Below are positions 37,201-52,200 of a stretch of 64,000 bases of DNA, one piece after another; within the stretch, counting starts at the first letter, position 1; every line of letters starts with the position of its first letter. This DNA comes from Anodontia alba. Taxonomy: Eukaryota; Mollusca; Bivalvia; Lucinida; Lucinidae. A program made the position numbers and the translations under genes. The DNA lies in contig OZ024831.1 in assembly GCA_964016985.1 (NCBI GenBank), forward strand, positions 86,508,095 to 86,572,094. Reading direction: 5' to 3'. The notes under the pieces are model-generated. The model had not been told where the DNA came from, did not search any database, and saw nothing but the letters and a program-made list of their open reading frames with translations.

Positions 37201-40200
37201 GATACTCATAAGATAATGAGTACCCATTTTAGGTATTTCGTGGAAACTCAGATAACAGTCGAACCTCAATCGCTCAAACATCTTTGGGACCATGAAATCT
37301 GTTCAAAATACTGGTAGCTCGAGCCATTGAGGGTTAAGTATGACGGAACAAATGAAAGAAATTAGGAATTTTTTCGGTCTTTTAGAAAATATTGGTATGT
37401 TAGCGTACTCATTAGAATTGCCTCGACGATGCGATTCTAATGAGCACGTGTCGAAGCCGGCTAGCGCTTTACCGTACTGTGTGTGTGTGTACAGTAGCTT
37501 TCTACCGTCGTTCGTCGTGAGTTTTCATTCTGCGATCTACACGGGTTGGAAATGAGACTGCAACAAATGTAATATAATATCACATTTAATAATAATGAAA
37601 ATGCCAATATTGATGAGCGATTATGAAACGTTAATTGTACAATACAAGGAAGGTGCTTTTTTTTTGGGGGGGGGGGGGGTGGGGTTTGGGCCCTTTCAAG
37701 AATATTTTACTTATATCGAGCCTATTGTTCATCAAAGGTGCGCGAAAACCGGAGAACCCGGAGAAAAACCACCTGACCATCCGTAAGCAGACCTTGGCTT
37801 TCCCACATATGACCCGAGCGAGGCTCGAACCACAGCGGTAAGAAACCTAATGGATTAAGAGTCAACTCTCTTATCCACTAGGCTACGGGGGCCCGCAACA
37901 TGGAAGGTGTGTTTGATTAGATGTGAACGTATAAAATACTGTAACAATGGATGGACAGATGACTTCATTGTTTACAAATCCTTGCGCAGATATGTTTAAA
38001 CTACACAACATAAAATGCATAATTTGAATTCGAAATAAACACATATCTACTTCAAAATATGTTATGAAAGTTATGTCAAAATGAAGGAAAATACAAGACA
38101 ACATACCTGCAACAAATGTAATATAATATCACATTTAATAATAATGAAAATGCCAATATTGATGAGCGATTATGAGACGTTCATCGTACAATACAATGAC
38201 ATGGAAGTGTGTTTGATTAGATGCGATAATCCCTGGTACCTACCTACGAGGACAATACCTGCCTAACACGACCTACCTTGGGCAAACGGACTACCTACAC
38301 TACAGGAGACTACTCAAACACTGGTCTCAAAAGGGCATTTTACGGGAAGGCCGGGGATGTTATCAGGTAGTGTACGCATAACAATAGTACCCTATGACAT
38401 ACACACAACATACAATTTCATAATTAGATAAGAAAATTTCCTAAAATATTTGTTTTCTTCAGCTTTTAGAAGAAATTCGTAGGAATTAAAAGCGAGTTCG
38501 AATTATCCATGGTAAACGGGTCATCGAGGTTCGAGCTATCGAGGTTCGACTGTATTAATCGTGTACTCCTCTGATTACAGCTATGTATGTAAGCCATGGT
38601 GTTTTGACCATGTATTATAGCAAGAGATATTGAGCAAATGCTTAAGACACCATAACGATAACATGTTTATATAATTTTGATCTCCTTAAACCCCACTTTT
38701 ATATAGAATAACTGGTGTTTACAGTGGTATACATTATTTTTCTCATTTCTGCTCAAACACATTAATAGTGGGTACTTGTTAGAACCGCCTTGTCGCGGCG
38801 GTTCTTACGAGTACCAACTATAAATGTTTTGGGTAGATCGATTGGATAGATACAATAGATTGTCATATTCCTGCTCAATAATTCCTATTATTTTGGTTGT
38901 TCTTATTGCTCTCGATTTACTCACCCTGATTCCAGTTAGAAGAGACAGAAGCAAATAAAACTAACGATCAAGTTATCAGTATATTGTACGGATGAACATT
39001 CCACACAACTAAAATTATGCTGACATCACGAAAACACGCCTATATAATTTTGACGTCCTTAAACCCCACTTTCGTATAGTAAAACTAGGGTTTACAGGGG
39101 TATAAATTATTTTTCTTATTTCTGCTAAAAAAACATAGATTGTGGGTACTCGTTAGAACCGCTTCGCCATCAGAGTTTTTATCTGAAAATTTTCAGTTTT
39201 TGGTGGTGAAATTTTCAATTTATTTGAATAGGGGAGTTTTCGTAATGCTGGCAACCTTAAACACTAAAGAGGCAGTTTATTGTAATTTGGCAGATGTATT
39301 GCTTGAAACGGGGGAATGCAAATAGCTTCTTAGCAGGCAGACAACGTTGAAACAACGTCGATTCAACGTTGAATCAACGTTGTTGAAGCTACGTCTTTAC
39401 GTTGAATCAACGTTGAAACGACGTTGTTTCAACGTCGTGTGACGTTGTTTCAACGTCGTGTGCCTGCTGGGTTGAGGAATTTCGATCGGTAATTTTGTTT
39501 GTTTTTCATTGCAGCCTTAAAGTCTCATATATCTTTTATATGAAAATAATAGAAATACATTTTCACTAAATCAGTAAAACAAATGAGAATTTAACCTACT
39601 TCTTTTCGACATCATTTCGAAACGTATTTATGTGCGAGTGTTTATTAAAGCATCTTATACATAAAATAAATTATAGCCTTATATATTCGACCCTTTTGTC
39701 GTTTTTGAAAAAAAAACGAATTTTGATCTCTGGATTAGCTTGACAAAACTGTTATTCTTATTTTTGACCCTGATAACGTAGTTGCTCCGCGACGTCATCA
39801 CCGGAATAGTACATTTTCCGAAAGGGACGTTACTGCTTCTGTTTATTTATAAAATTAGTTTACTTGCTAAAGTATTTTTATTTTGTTAAAGTCAAAAAAT
39901 ATATAATCACTTTATCAAAGTCTTAAACTCCTCCGTGACCTTTATGCTCGTAAACCACAAAAATGCAAACACCGCTAGTAGAAAATGTCTAATGAGTACC
40001 CTCAACATACCACTGATTTATGTACTCGAAATGGCATCCATTAACTATTCCTATTAACCTTCTGACCTGGCGTTATGATTAACCCTCAGTGGCTCGAACT
40101 ACCCATGTCTAGAAAAAGTTTTCATGGTTCCACTGATGTTCGAGTCATTGAAGTTCGATTGTATTTTTGATTGAAAAAAAAAAACAAAAAACAAGTCAAT

Positions 40201-43200
40201 GAAACTAACCGTAACTCAAGAGACTCTTTCTTCGATTTTAACTCACTGAATGTAATATTCTTTTCGTTGTACAACCTTTCCAGGTTTTCGTTCTGCTGTC
40301 TTAAATTTCTACTGGTCGTTGTTAGAACTGTAATATCCTTTTGTAAATCCCGACTGACGTTTTCAAGTTCGCTGGCTTTTGTCTGCCAATCAAGTTTTAT
40401 TTTTTCACAAGTTGACTTTTCTGATTTCAGTTTTTGCAATTCTGTAGTCATTTGATCTACGTCGCTTAAACACTGCTGATTCATCGCACGATATCTGAAA
40501 TATCATAATATACCTATGCCAGGCTTGTGGAATTAGAGCATTTTATTACTTGTCCACGGACAAGTAAATGATCAATACTCATTTGTCCAACCAAAGTTTA
40601 CTTGCCCTAGAAATTATGTTTTTTCTTACTTATTAAAGAAAAAATGTTGTGGGTACTCATTAGAAGCGCCTCACAGAGGCGCTTCTAATTAGTACCCACA
40701 ACATACCTTTTCTCCTTGAAATAAGAAAATATATGCATCTCAAAATCAGGATACTGTTTGTAGCTAGATCTACGAAAAGTAAATTGAAATTTCTTACTTG
40801 TCCTCAGGGAAAAGGGACAAGTTAGACAAGTCGGGCATAGTATTTCCACAGCCCTGCCTACATGTAGGAGCAAAGATACAGCATTTTCTACTCAACTGCA
40901 TGTGCGTCCATCGAAGACTAAGATCAGCCTACACAACCGCGCAGTCTGATCAGTCTTCGCAGGACACTCTGTAGATTACCAAGGAGCTAAAACATCTTCT
41001 GGTGGGAAACATAGAAGACCCTGATCAGCCTGTGCGGATATGCGCGGATGCGCAGGTTAATCCGAATCTTCTCTAGGGCACATGCAATCTTGTCGAAAAT
41101 GCTGTGTCCTGGCTCAAATCTGAAATTAATCTTATCAGGGCTGCAAATCGCTAAGTCAATGAAATATGTAGACATTTTTCGGGTAGAAGAGTCAGTAACG
41201 GCTTAATTTGGCCTCTCCTATCTTCTATCTTTTGTCTAATATTTGGCTTGTGTTCTAGTCTAGAGCTGTGTTTTCATAGCAATAAGAATAGTCTGAGGTC
41301 AACATACCAAAATCGTATTTCGAAAAAATATAAAATCGATATACACAGAGACAAAGCTATTCAGACAGACAGACAAGGAATCAGGCGTCCATGGAAAGTG
41401 AGCTTTACTTGGTACATGTAAGCACACTTCGCCCATCATGCATATCAGCCTGAATATCTCTTAGGAAAATACGGGAATTAATGTCCGGGGTTTAGAAAAT
41501 CTGTTGATGGCTAGGCTGTGACAAAAACACCAAAATTAAGTCTGGAAACAGCCACATTGTAGGGATTGACAGGGCAACGATGCCTCCCATAGAACTTCTA
41601 AAGTGTTGACACCAATTTAGAGCTTTGATATCCCTAATTAAATAGCCTCGTAGTGAGCAGTGAGTTAATTACAGTCAAACTCAATAACTCGAAAAACTTT
41701 GGGACCATATAAATTTGTTCTAGACATGGGTAGTTCGGGCTGCTGAGGACTAATCATAACGCCAGGTTAGGAGGCAAACGGATATAATTAAGGGGTGTCT
41801 TTTCGATCTTCTATATGACAATGGTATGTTGAGAGTACTTATTAGAATCGCCTAGATGAGCGATTCTTATGAGTACACACAACATACATTTCATGATGAA
41901 ATAAGAAAATGTCCCTAAAATATCCATAAATATTTGCTTTCTTAGGCTATCAAGTAAATTTCCTAGGGACTCAAAAACGAGTTCAAATTAGCCACGGTAA
42001 ACGAGCCATCGGTGTTCGAGTTATTGAGGTTTTACCGTATGCTATTATTATCATTTTCTTTGTGGATCTATTAATTGGCTAGGGAGCCCCCACGCGTCCC
42101 AATAAGGAGTAAGTAGATGAACTGTATCAGGATTAGGGTTGAATGTTTATAGTTCATAAAGCTGGGTTTTCAACCCATAAAAAAGACTTTAACCCTTGCC
42201 ATGCAGAATAAAAAGATACCACGCCCACTTCTAATATCAGCAAATCAGACTACTTCATCAAGGTTGTAGATACAAATTCACATACTTAATGGCAAAGAGT
42301 GCAGATCCAGATCAGTTCAGAGGCCATCTGATCTGGATTTACACTGTTGGCAAAGGAAGGGCATATCCGGGTTCAGCATGACAAGGGATAATTTGAAGAT
42401 TCAATTCATTAGTTCGTTCTGTCTTTGATAACGTGCTATTGTCTGTTGTCATTTTATATAATTAAACCCTTAACGGACGTCTTGTGAGAGCTGTGTTCGA
42501 TGATTTGGTATTTCCATAGTCATTTTCTCGTATATAGCTTATATGACTTTTACTACAACGCTTTTAAAACGTTTTATCATTTGTCAGATAAATATTTTAT
42601 AACTTAATGACTTGAACACCAATGGCTCGTTTACCGTGGATGATCAGAACTTGTTTCTGAAGTCCCTAGGAAATTCTACCGAGAGTTCAAGAAAACAAAT
42701 ATTCAGAGATATTTTAAGGAAATTTTCTTAATGTATCATTAAATTGCATCATGTGTATACTAACTGGCTATTCTAATGAGTAAACTCAGTATACCATTAT
42801 TTTATAGAAGATCGAAAAAATATCCCTAAATTAACCCTATTTGCCTCCTAACCTACATAGTGACTCGAACTACCCATGTCTAGAACAAATTTACATGATC
42901 CCAAAGACGTTCGAGCCACTGAAGTTCTACTGTATATATAGTAAACACTGCAGAGTTCTGGGCCCAGTTGTTCAAAGCGTCGTCAGCTTAACGAGCTCGT
43001 TAGTGGTCAAAATGTTAACTGTTCTAGTAAGTACAATACCAAAGTCACGAGTATTTTTGCTGAAAATGTGAGTAGCTTTTGCAAATGCAAAAGCTACTCA
43101 CATTTTCAGCAAAAATATTAGCATATATGCTATATTTAATGATCAAAGTTTTAACGATACGTTAATTAACGACATCGTTAGTTTCGAACAACTGAGCTCT

Positions 43201-46200
43201 GGTCAATACGGATTGAGTAGTTCATCCCCGACAACTAGTTTTGACCTCGTAAAAAAATTAACGTTTTGCGTGAATGATGTTGCATAGACTTTTCGTCAGT
43301 TTTTCAACTTCCTTTCGACTTTTTTAATCCTTTTCATATCATAAAAACATAGAACAATCAATTATAAGGTGCACCAACAATATAAACAAGAGCTCCGCCA
43401 AGCGGGGCAATATACGCCCGTGTCAAGTAATGTAGCACAAAAACTGGCTCCTGTATAATTCAGTGCTCCGGATATAAACTGTAAGTGGAATTATAAAAAA
43501 AAAAAAAATCATTGGGGCATATCTCCTAAGGGTCCAAGCTGGCCCAGAAATTAAGGAAGAAGTGACGTCTCCCTCCTGGGAAAATAGGGAGAAGTTTGCT
43601 GCTTCTAGGGAGAAGTGCCTTCTGACGGAGAACACACCACAGAAGCATGACTATATTATAAGCTCATATGAGCCTTTGGCCGATTTGTTTTTCCTATACT
43701 TCAGTATCGGACCAAACAATAAAAAAAATAAATAAATAAACAACCAAAAAAAATGCTCCAAAAATTTTTTTTGTAAACTTTCAACTTGTTTAATACTGAT
43801 TTTATTTTTGTTCTTCAAGGGAGCCAAATCAGAAGACTATTTAAAAAAAAATCCAGAAAGAATTATGTAGTTATAAAGATTTAATAATGGCAACCTTTCC
43901 TTGCAAATCTAATAAAAGAAGATGTTAAAAAATCAATATTTTGCCCATATGACCAAAACTTTAGTTATTTGCACAAAATATACCTATTATAAAATAAAAC
44001 TTGCACACTATAACCTCTAAACAATATGCTGCGAAAAGTTTACAAAAACTTTCAAAGGGGCATAAATCTGCAAATATTTAGTGCACTGTAACCTTGAAAT
44101 AATATGTGCTGCTCCACATCATCGTGTAACTATTTCTGAAGTTTCAGCTTGATCGGATGTAAACTATGAGAGGATTTAGCCGGAAACAAAAAATTAATTG
44201 AAATTTCCAATGGGGTTTAACTCTGCTAATATTTGGTGGACTTTAACCTTGAAACAATATGCGCTGCTCCACATCATGGTCTAACTACAAATCAAATTTC
44301 AGCTTGATAGGATGAAAACTGTAGGAGGATTTAGCCGGAAACGAAAATTTTACTGAAATTTTCAAAGGGGCATAACTCTGCTAATATTTGGTGGACTGTA
44401 ACCGCGAAACAATATGCGCTGCTCCACATCATGGTCTTACTGTATATGAAGTTTCAGCTTGATTGGATGTGAACTGTAGAAGGATTTAACCAGAAAAGAA
44501 AAAGTAATAGAAATTTTCAAAGGGGTATAACTCTGCTAATATTTGATGGACTGTAACCTTGAAAAAATATGCGCTGCCCCACATCATGGTCTAACTACAA
44601 ATCAAGTTTCAGCTTGATCGGATGTAAACTGTAGGAGGAATAAGTCGGAAACGAAAAGTCTACTGAAATTTTCAAAGGGGCATAACTCTGCTAATATTTG
44701 GTGGATTATAACCTTGAAACAATATGCGCTGCTCCACATCGTGGTCTAGCTAAACAGGAAGTTTCAGCTTGATTGGATGTAAAATGTAAGAGGAGTTAAC
44801 AGAAAATGAAAAGTTTACAGAAATTTTCTAAGGGGCATAACTCTGCAAACATTTGTTGGACTGTAACCCCAAAATAATATGCGCTGCGCCACAACATGGT
44901 CTAAATATATACCAAGTTTCAGCTTGATCGGATGTAAACTGTAAGAGGAGTTAACCGGAAACGAAAAAGTTTACGGACGGGCGGACGCCATATCCCGTAA
45001 CATAATACGTCCCGTTTTTCAAACGGGCGTATAATGGAGATAATGACAAATACCACGTATGAAACCACAGACGCACAATCAAATAAGAATTGCAACAGAA
45101 GTACCGCCTCGAACGATCAGTAAGAAAACTACTTGGGGTGGGGGATGAGGGAGGCTTAAATCAGTTTAACTCAGTCGTAGAGAATGTCTGTTTCCAAGTA
45201 TCTGTGCCACAACAGTGTCCTTCAAGGTTTTATATGGATCTTTTCTTTCCTGTTTTAATAGAGGGCAGTAAGGAGCATACGACTCTACGACTCTGTATTA
45301 TATTTTGTCTACCTTCTGAGTCTCTGTTAAATTTTCACTTATATTTATGTAAATTTAGGGTGGGAGTAAAATTTAAGATCTAGAGAATTGTTTAGAATTG
45401 TCTAGAGAATTGGCAGATTTGTTTTCATTTGGACTTTTTTTCTTGACCATAGATATTGTCAAAATAGCATGACGACAAATTTACGTATTTTCAATATATG
45501 ATACGGTATTTTTTTTTTTTTTTTTTTTTTTTCATTGCAGTTTTGTGTTCTATTGTGATGTTTCACTGATGTGGAGAGTAAGTTACGTGGACCGAACACA
45601 TATTTATGAGTTGCATCAGAATTACGAACCAGGTTTGAGAGGGTAAAACTAGTTGACGCACTCCTCCTTTCCCCCTCCTTTCGAGAAGTTGTTTCTGCTG
45701 ACACCGTTGCAGGACGATTCTTCCGGTGCGTCAAGAGTAAAAGGGCTTTCGGGCATGCGCAAAAGGTGCGGATTCACATCATCCAGTGCATGGCAAAATA
45801 TCCCTCGGGCCTTTGCTCTCCGTTTATGCATTTTGTAGTATTCAGTGTTTCTGTTAGCGTACAGTGAAGGTCCTGATTAGACTGCGCGGATGCGCAAGCT
45901 GATTATGGGTCTCGCTGTCCGCATATACCCGAAGACACGTTTTCGCATGGCAAAGCCCAAGTAAAAAGCATGATAACGTTTTATTTGATGTCCATTTTTC
46001 ATAAAGGTCAAAAGTAACAAAAGGTCAGAAAATCAAACTTTTTTGTTTTGTTTTGTTTTGTTTTGTTGTTGTTGTTTTTTCTCATACTTTCCAACTTTCC
46101 AAATGCTCTTAAGAGATTTGGAGACAAATATCAAAATCATATTTCTAACATATGCGAAAGTGCAATATTCCTAATTTCTATTTTACTCGGAATCATTCAG

Positions 46201-49200
46201 GTGGATTTTTTGTTCAAGCGACCATATCCACCCGTTAAAGCGTCATCAACGGGTAATAATACCTCAGTGGTGCTTTGTAAAAATTTCTAGAATTTTGAAG
46301 AGATTTTGTCGAACTGCTTGAAGAGCCCACAAAATATCATTGTCTATATGTATTCATTGATAGTATAGACTCAAATACAACTTGTTTCGAAATGAATTAT
46401 CAGCTGCAAGCAAACCAGACTTACATTTAAGCTGAACCTTGAGTCTCAATAAAACCGAGACTCCAGTTCCTATCTGTAACGTGTTCTTTGTTTTCAAAGG
46501 CAACCTTTTTTCATTTTGTAAAAGATGCATGATCAGAAATTTGAATTAAATTAATACTATGTACTATTATGTGCTCTAAACAATGTGCGCTCTTACCGTT
46601 TCAGTTCCAAGGAAGCTTGATACCAGAACAATGTCTGGCAGACACAGACTACAAGCAGGATTATAGTACAGTACATCCATATGCTGAAAAAAATAAATGT
46701 GCTGATAAACATTGGGTAACGGTCATATGGTTCAGTCTATCCTAAACACTTCCATCCCTTTCAAACCATATATATGTATTTGTAAACAGTGCAAATCCAG
46801 ATGAGACTCTGCTTACGAGCCGAATCATAAGGATCTACACTGTTTGCCATTCTGGTATTGTTTTTAGATTGAAACCCCTATTTGCAACAATGAGTGTGTC
46901 TAAATTCAGAGATGGAAGAGTCATTACATAAACTCAGGGGGTGAAAGCGCTAAAAGGTGATACTTTTTTATTTTGCCTTTTGCCGATTTTGACGATGTCG
47001 CCATAAACGTCAGTGGAAAACTATTTTCAAAATTCTAACCCTGTTTCATATTCTGATGTCTAGTTCACCACAGATCAGACATGAATAAGAAAAATGTGTA
47101 TAATTCGGGCATTAGTTACCTTCGAGTTTTCATCTTATTCATCATGATTACCTCATCTTTAGTCTCACAATTTATATTCTTCCTCACATGAAATTCCGCT
47201 GAAGTCTACATTTGCGGGAAACATTTGTCCATTGAGTATTCAATCCGAGACCACTCATTCCAGATATCAGTTCTAATGCAAAGTTTAGAGAAAACAATGA
47301 TAAAAGAAGACACATTAGAGATCGGAAACGGACGGCATTACTCTTAGGTCACTGACCGCAAATCTCACAGTACACCGGTTACGGAACCAAATAATTTAGT
47401 TCCATGATAAAAGTTCAAGATTTTTTACTTCTTTCTGAAGCCTTTTTACATGTCTTTATGCCAGCATTGGCCACACAATATAATTCAGGGCCCAGTTGTT
47501 CAAAGCGTCATTAGCTTAACGAGCTCGTTAGTAGTCAAAATGTTAATTGTTCTGGTAAGTACAATATCTAATTCACAGGTATTTTTGCTGAAAAAATTTG
47601 AGTAGCTTTTGAAAAAGCAAAAGCTACTCACAGTTTTTTTTGTTTTGTTTTTTTTTTTTTGTTGTTGTTGTTTTTTTTTTATGCTATATTAATGATCAAA
47701 GTTTTAACGATATGTTAACTAACGACATCGTTAGTTTTGAACAACTGGGCTCAGGAATATCTGCATAAAATATGGGCAAAATAAAAGGTAGTGAGAGGAA
47801 ACAATTTAATCCGTATATTGCTACAAAGTCTGATCTGGGTCTTTGGACGTTATATCCCTCGTTTTCCATCGGTATACACAATCGAACACGTCATGTATCA
47901 ATGAGCTGGCTATTAGCGTAATAGTCGTGATTATGTGTCTATCACATGATATCGAGTCTGCTTCACATATTTATAAAAAAAAAGGGACTAGCTTTACTGA
48001 AGACTAGCGCCACGTGTAGCCATTATAGGCATGATCTGACAACTCGCGATGATGCGCCTACCATTTAAGTCCATTTATCGTGGTTGGCAGAGGAGCCTAT
48101 TTGATTGGATAGGGACGAAATTGTGAAATTTGATGAGATTTGGGGAAATTATTTCAATGAGTGGCTTTAAATATGCACAAACGAAGGTCTTTGATAAAGT
48201 ATATTCCTTTCCCTGTCACACAACCTCGAATAAAAGGATGGACCTTTTCCTGGAAGTCCTGAGGGGCTTTCAAATAGGCCTACTCCTTGGAATCGTATAC
48301 ATTCGCGACCCGCAGAATAAGGCATAGTGAAAAATTATCTTTTATTTGCCTTGGAAATGACACTTTCCTTCAGAAAATGACACAATAAATGGCCAAAAAT
48401 CGAACTTTCATATTCGACCATGTTACCCTGTTAAAATTAAACTAGACAGTTCTTCTTTCAAAGCCATGCCAGGCTCTCACATGTCACACAAGACAAAATA
48501 TTTAGACGTAAACGTCTAAGTACCGGCAAAAAGTTTGTTCATGCTTATATAGAGATATGGGACAAGGTTTATTTAAATTTATTTAACTTTAGTATACCTA
48601 AAGTTAAATAAATTTTCAATGTAACTGGTAAAAAAGAACAACAATGTGATTTTTTAACTTTCACTGCCACGGGCGATAATAATAGGCTTTTTTCAAACAA
48701 CATAGATCCAGATGAGACGGCTCATATGAGCCGTCTCATCTGGATCTACGCTGTTTGACACTCAGTCTTTCAACTTTACGTTTAAACTGCTTTTCAAGCG
48801 ATATTTGTTAAAAAAGAAAAGCAGACGACAAAGGTCGTCTGAAATTTGGCACCGAAAGAGTTAATGTTTGCTTTTATTCAGCTTTATGAAATTTCTTGAT
48901 TGAAATGAAAATAAAATAGACATTAATCTGCTTATAACACAGTTTGTTTTAAGATTTTTTATATTTGCCGGGATCGTCACAAACCGACATCTCGGCAAAT
49001 ATAAAACGTCCTTAGTGAACTAATCGAATAGTCTCCCATATGTAAAAATCAAAAGCTATATTAAGAGACCGACGCGATTCGCGCGACGGTCAATAACCTA
49101 CCACAGTCTGGTCTTGGACTTTTCAGACAGGCTTCTGTCAGGCAAGTACCTAATGTTTACACTTTGAACTTAAAATAAAAAATATATATAAACTTCACAA

Positions 49201-52200
49201 CAGTTGCAGAAACGATGTTATATACATGTTTAAGTAAAACCCATTGGTGGTCTCTATCCATAAAAAACATGCCACCTTCTACTGAGTGCCACAACATATG
49301 TTTTTGTTGAGAAATAAAAAAAAATATCAACAATATCTTGCTGAAAGAAAAAAATCAACACCTTATTTGTAGCTATACTAAATATTGAAGATCCCAAAGG
49401 CGCTATACAAGTAGGAAAAAGATTCTTAGAAGATCTGTATTCCAAAGGAGTCGTGCACGCTGTGATATAGAACATTTTTAATATATAATACATATTTCAT
49501 TTTACGGGCCCCCGTAGCCTAGTGGATAAGAGAGTTGACTCTTAATCCATTAGGTTTCTCACCGCTGTGGTTCGAGCCAAGTTCTGCTGGTCAGGTGGTT
49601 TTTCTCCGGGTTCTCCGGTTTTCGCCCACCTTCGATGAACGATCGGCTCGATATAAGTGAAATATTCTTGAAAGGGCCGTAAAACCCAAATCAAAAAAAA
49701 AAAAAAAAAATATTTCACTTTATTTAATTTTTTTATAAATTTAAAAACTACACAGTTTGAATACAATGGTTGAAAGATGATATGGCCTGTAAGGTTATAT
49801 AAAGACAATGCTCTAGTGAATGCATTAGCTGGGCAGTATTAGGAGTATACAAGACAAAATATTTAGACGTAAACGTCCAAGTACCGGCGCAAATTTTGTT
49901 CATGTTTACATAGAGATATGGGAAAAGGGTATACTAAAGTTTAATTAATTTTCCATGTAACAGGTTAAAATCGAACAACGATGTGATTCTTGAACTTTCA
50001 CTGCCACAGGCGATGATAATAGATTTTGCAAACTGCATAGATCCAGATGAGCCGTCTCATCTGGATCTACGCTGTTTGACATTCAGTCTTTCAACTTTAC
50101 GTATAAACTTCTTTTCAAGCGATATTGGTTAAAAAAGAAAAGCAGACGACAAATGTCGTCTGAAATTTGGCACCGAAAGAGTTAATGTTTTGCTTTTATT
50201 AAGCTTTATGAAATTTCTTGATTGAAATGAAAATAAAATAGACATTAATCTGATTATAACACAGTTTGTTTTAAGACTTTTTTATACTTGCCGGGATCGT
50301 CACAAACCGACGTCCCGGCAAATATAAAACGTCCTCAATGAGCTAATCGAAAAGTCTTCCATGTGTAAAAATCCAAAGCTATATTAAGAGTCAATAACTG
50401 CTGTAAATATAGTAGAAGGAATAACTTTCATTTCTGCGGTTTTGTAAGGTCGCCTGTTCGGCTAAGCACACATGTAGCTAAGCTAAGTCTTACAAATAGA
50501 CGCTTGTCTCCAAGCAGTAAATATGATACTTACGGATTCGGTTTCGGTATTCCCCTTTCTAGTCTTTCTTGTATTATGTTCTCATCTTTATCACTGCCTT
50601 TTGCTTCTTTTGTATCAGGTGCCTTCACATCTTGAGTTCCACTTGAGAAGGGAGCACTCGGCGGAATAGACCTCTCTGGATCATTAGGTTCTTTTACTGA
50701 TTCGAACTCATCTTCATCTTTTTCCTCTTCATTTACCTCTTTTGTTACATCTTCTTTATCAGGCTCAATCTCTCTTGTTTCAGTTTCTTTTAAAGGATCT
50801 TCTATTGCTTCATTCTTTCTGTTATCATCTTCATCTGTTTTATCTGCATCTATGACTCTAAAACATTCGATGCATAGTGTTAGACAAAGATCTTTTTGCC
50901 GTATATCACATTAACAATCCTATCTCAGTGGGCACATAACGTTGAAACGACGTCGTTTCTATATTATTTCAATGTCAGTGACGCTGAATCAATGTTGAAA
51001 CGACGTTGTTTCAGCTTTAACTGTCTGCTGTTAACATCTCTTTTTAAATCTTTTTATTTTTTTTTAACTTCTACCAACATTCTTACTGCATGCATCTGTC
51101 TTAATTTTCTTAATATTATATTATTTTTATAATTTTCATATAACATGATAAAAAGTATAGGACTTGCATAGCCCTGGATGAGAGGGATATCAATTTATTT
51201 ATTTTTATTAATGAGATTAAGAAAACATGCCTATTCAAATATACTGAAAAAAATACCACTAAAAATGAATATTTCAGATAAAATTCTGATATTTTTCATA
51301 TTTCAGCTCAAAACATAGATTGTGGGTACTCGTTAGAACCGCCTTACCGTGGCGGTTCTAACGAAACCCACAATCTATGTTTTTGAGAAGAAATAAGAAA
51401 ACTAATGTATACACCTGTTAAACCCAGTTTTACTATATAAAAATTGGGTTTAAGGGGGTCAAAATTATATATGCATGTTTTCGTGATGATAAAATCGCAT
51501 GTTATGGGTACTCACCTGAAGCGCCTGCGAAAGACGCTGCTACTAATTTGCATACATGTATGTTTTTTTTTTTTGTTTTGTTTTGTTTGTTTGTTTGTTT
51601 TTTGTTTTTTTTGTTTTTTTTTTGTTTTTTTTGTTTTTTTTGTTTTGTTTTTTTTTTTGTTTTGTTTTGTTTTGTTTTTGTGGAGATATGGGAAACACAT
51701 CAATATGTTTGTTAAGAAAAGGCTTGGCTGGAGCTATAGCTGGGAAGTATACGTTAACATAGGTGTGTTAACGTAATATACGCGGGTCATTTTATCAAGA
51801 CCACTGGTCTCTTATCAGGACTACACGTATTAGTATATTTGTGTACTTTAAGACTGTAGTATATTGCCGCACGCTTGGGACAATGTTTACTACCCTAAAT
51901 ATCTATTCCCGGAGTCAACGGATTATTTACAACATCGCGAAAACATGCCAATATAATTTTGACGTGTGCGTATGCAGTTACCGAGTTACATTATTTTTCT
52001 TATTTCTGCTCAAAAATATAGATTATGGGTACTCGTTAGAACCGCCTTGGTGAGGCGGTTCTAACGAGTACCCACAATCTATGTTTTGAGTAAAAAATTT
52101 GAGAAAAATATCAGAGTTTTTCATCTGATAATTTGAAGCTTTTGGAGGTGAAATTTTCTATATGTTTGAATATGCGTGGTTTCGTGAAGAACAGAGAATA

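Larger units (their letters stand above)
37256..38552. mobile_element. P3 MITE with a large internal insertion (intron 4)
   Basis: Left part 37256-37445 (cagtcgaacctcaatcgctc) and right part from about 38395 to 38552 (ending gaggttcgactg) belong to one element. About 950 bp, including a tandemly duplicated segment and a SINE, separate them. Confidence 0.65.

Noticed and set aside
45653..45838. Overlapping frames on both strands near 45650-45840
   Set aside because: Neither strand shows splice signals or recognisable motifs, and the frames overlap as chance frames do in GC-richer sequence.
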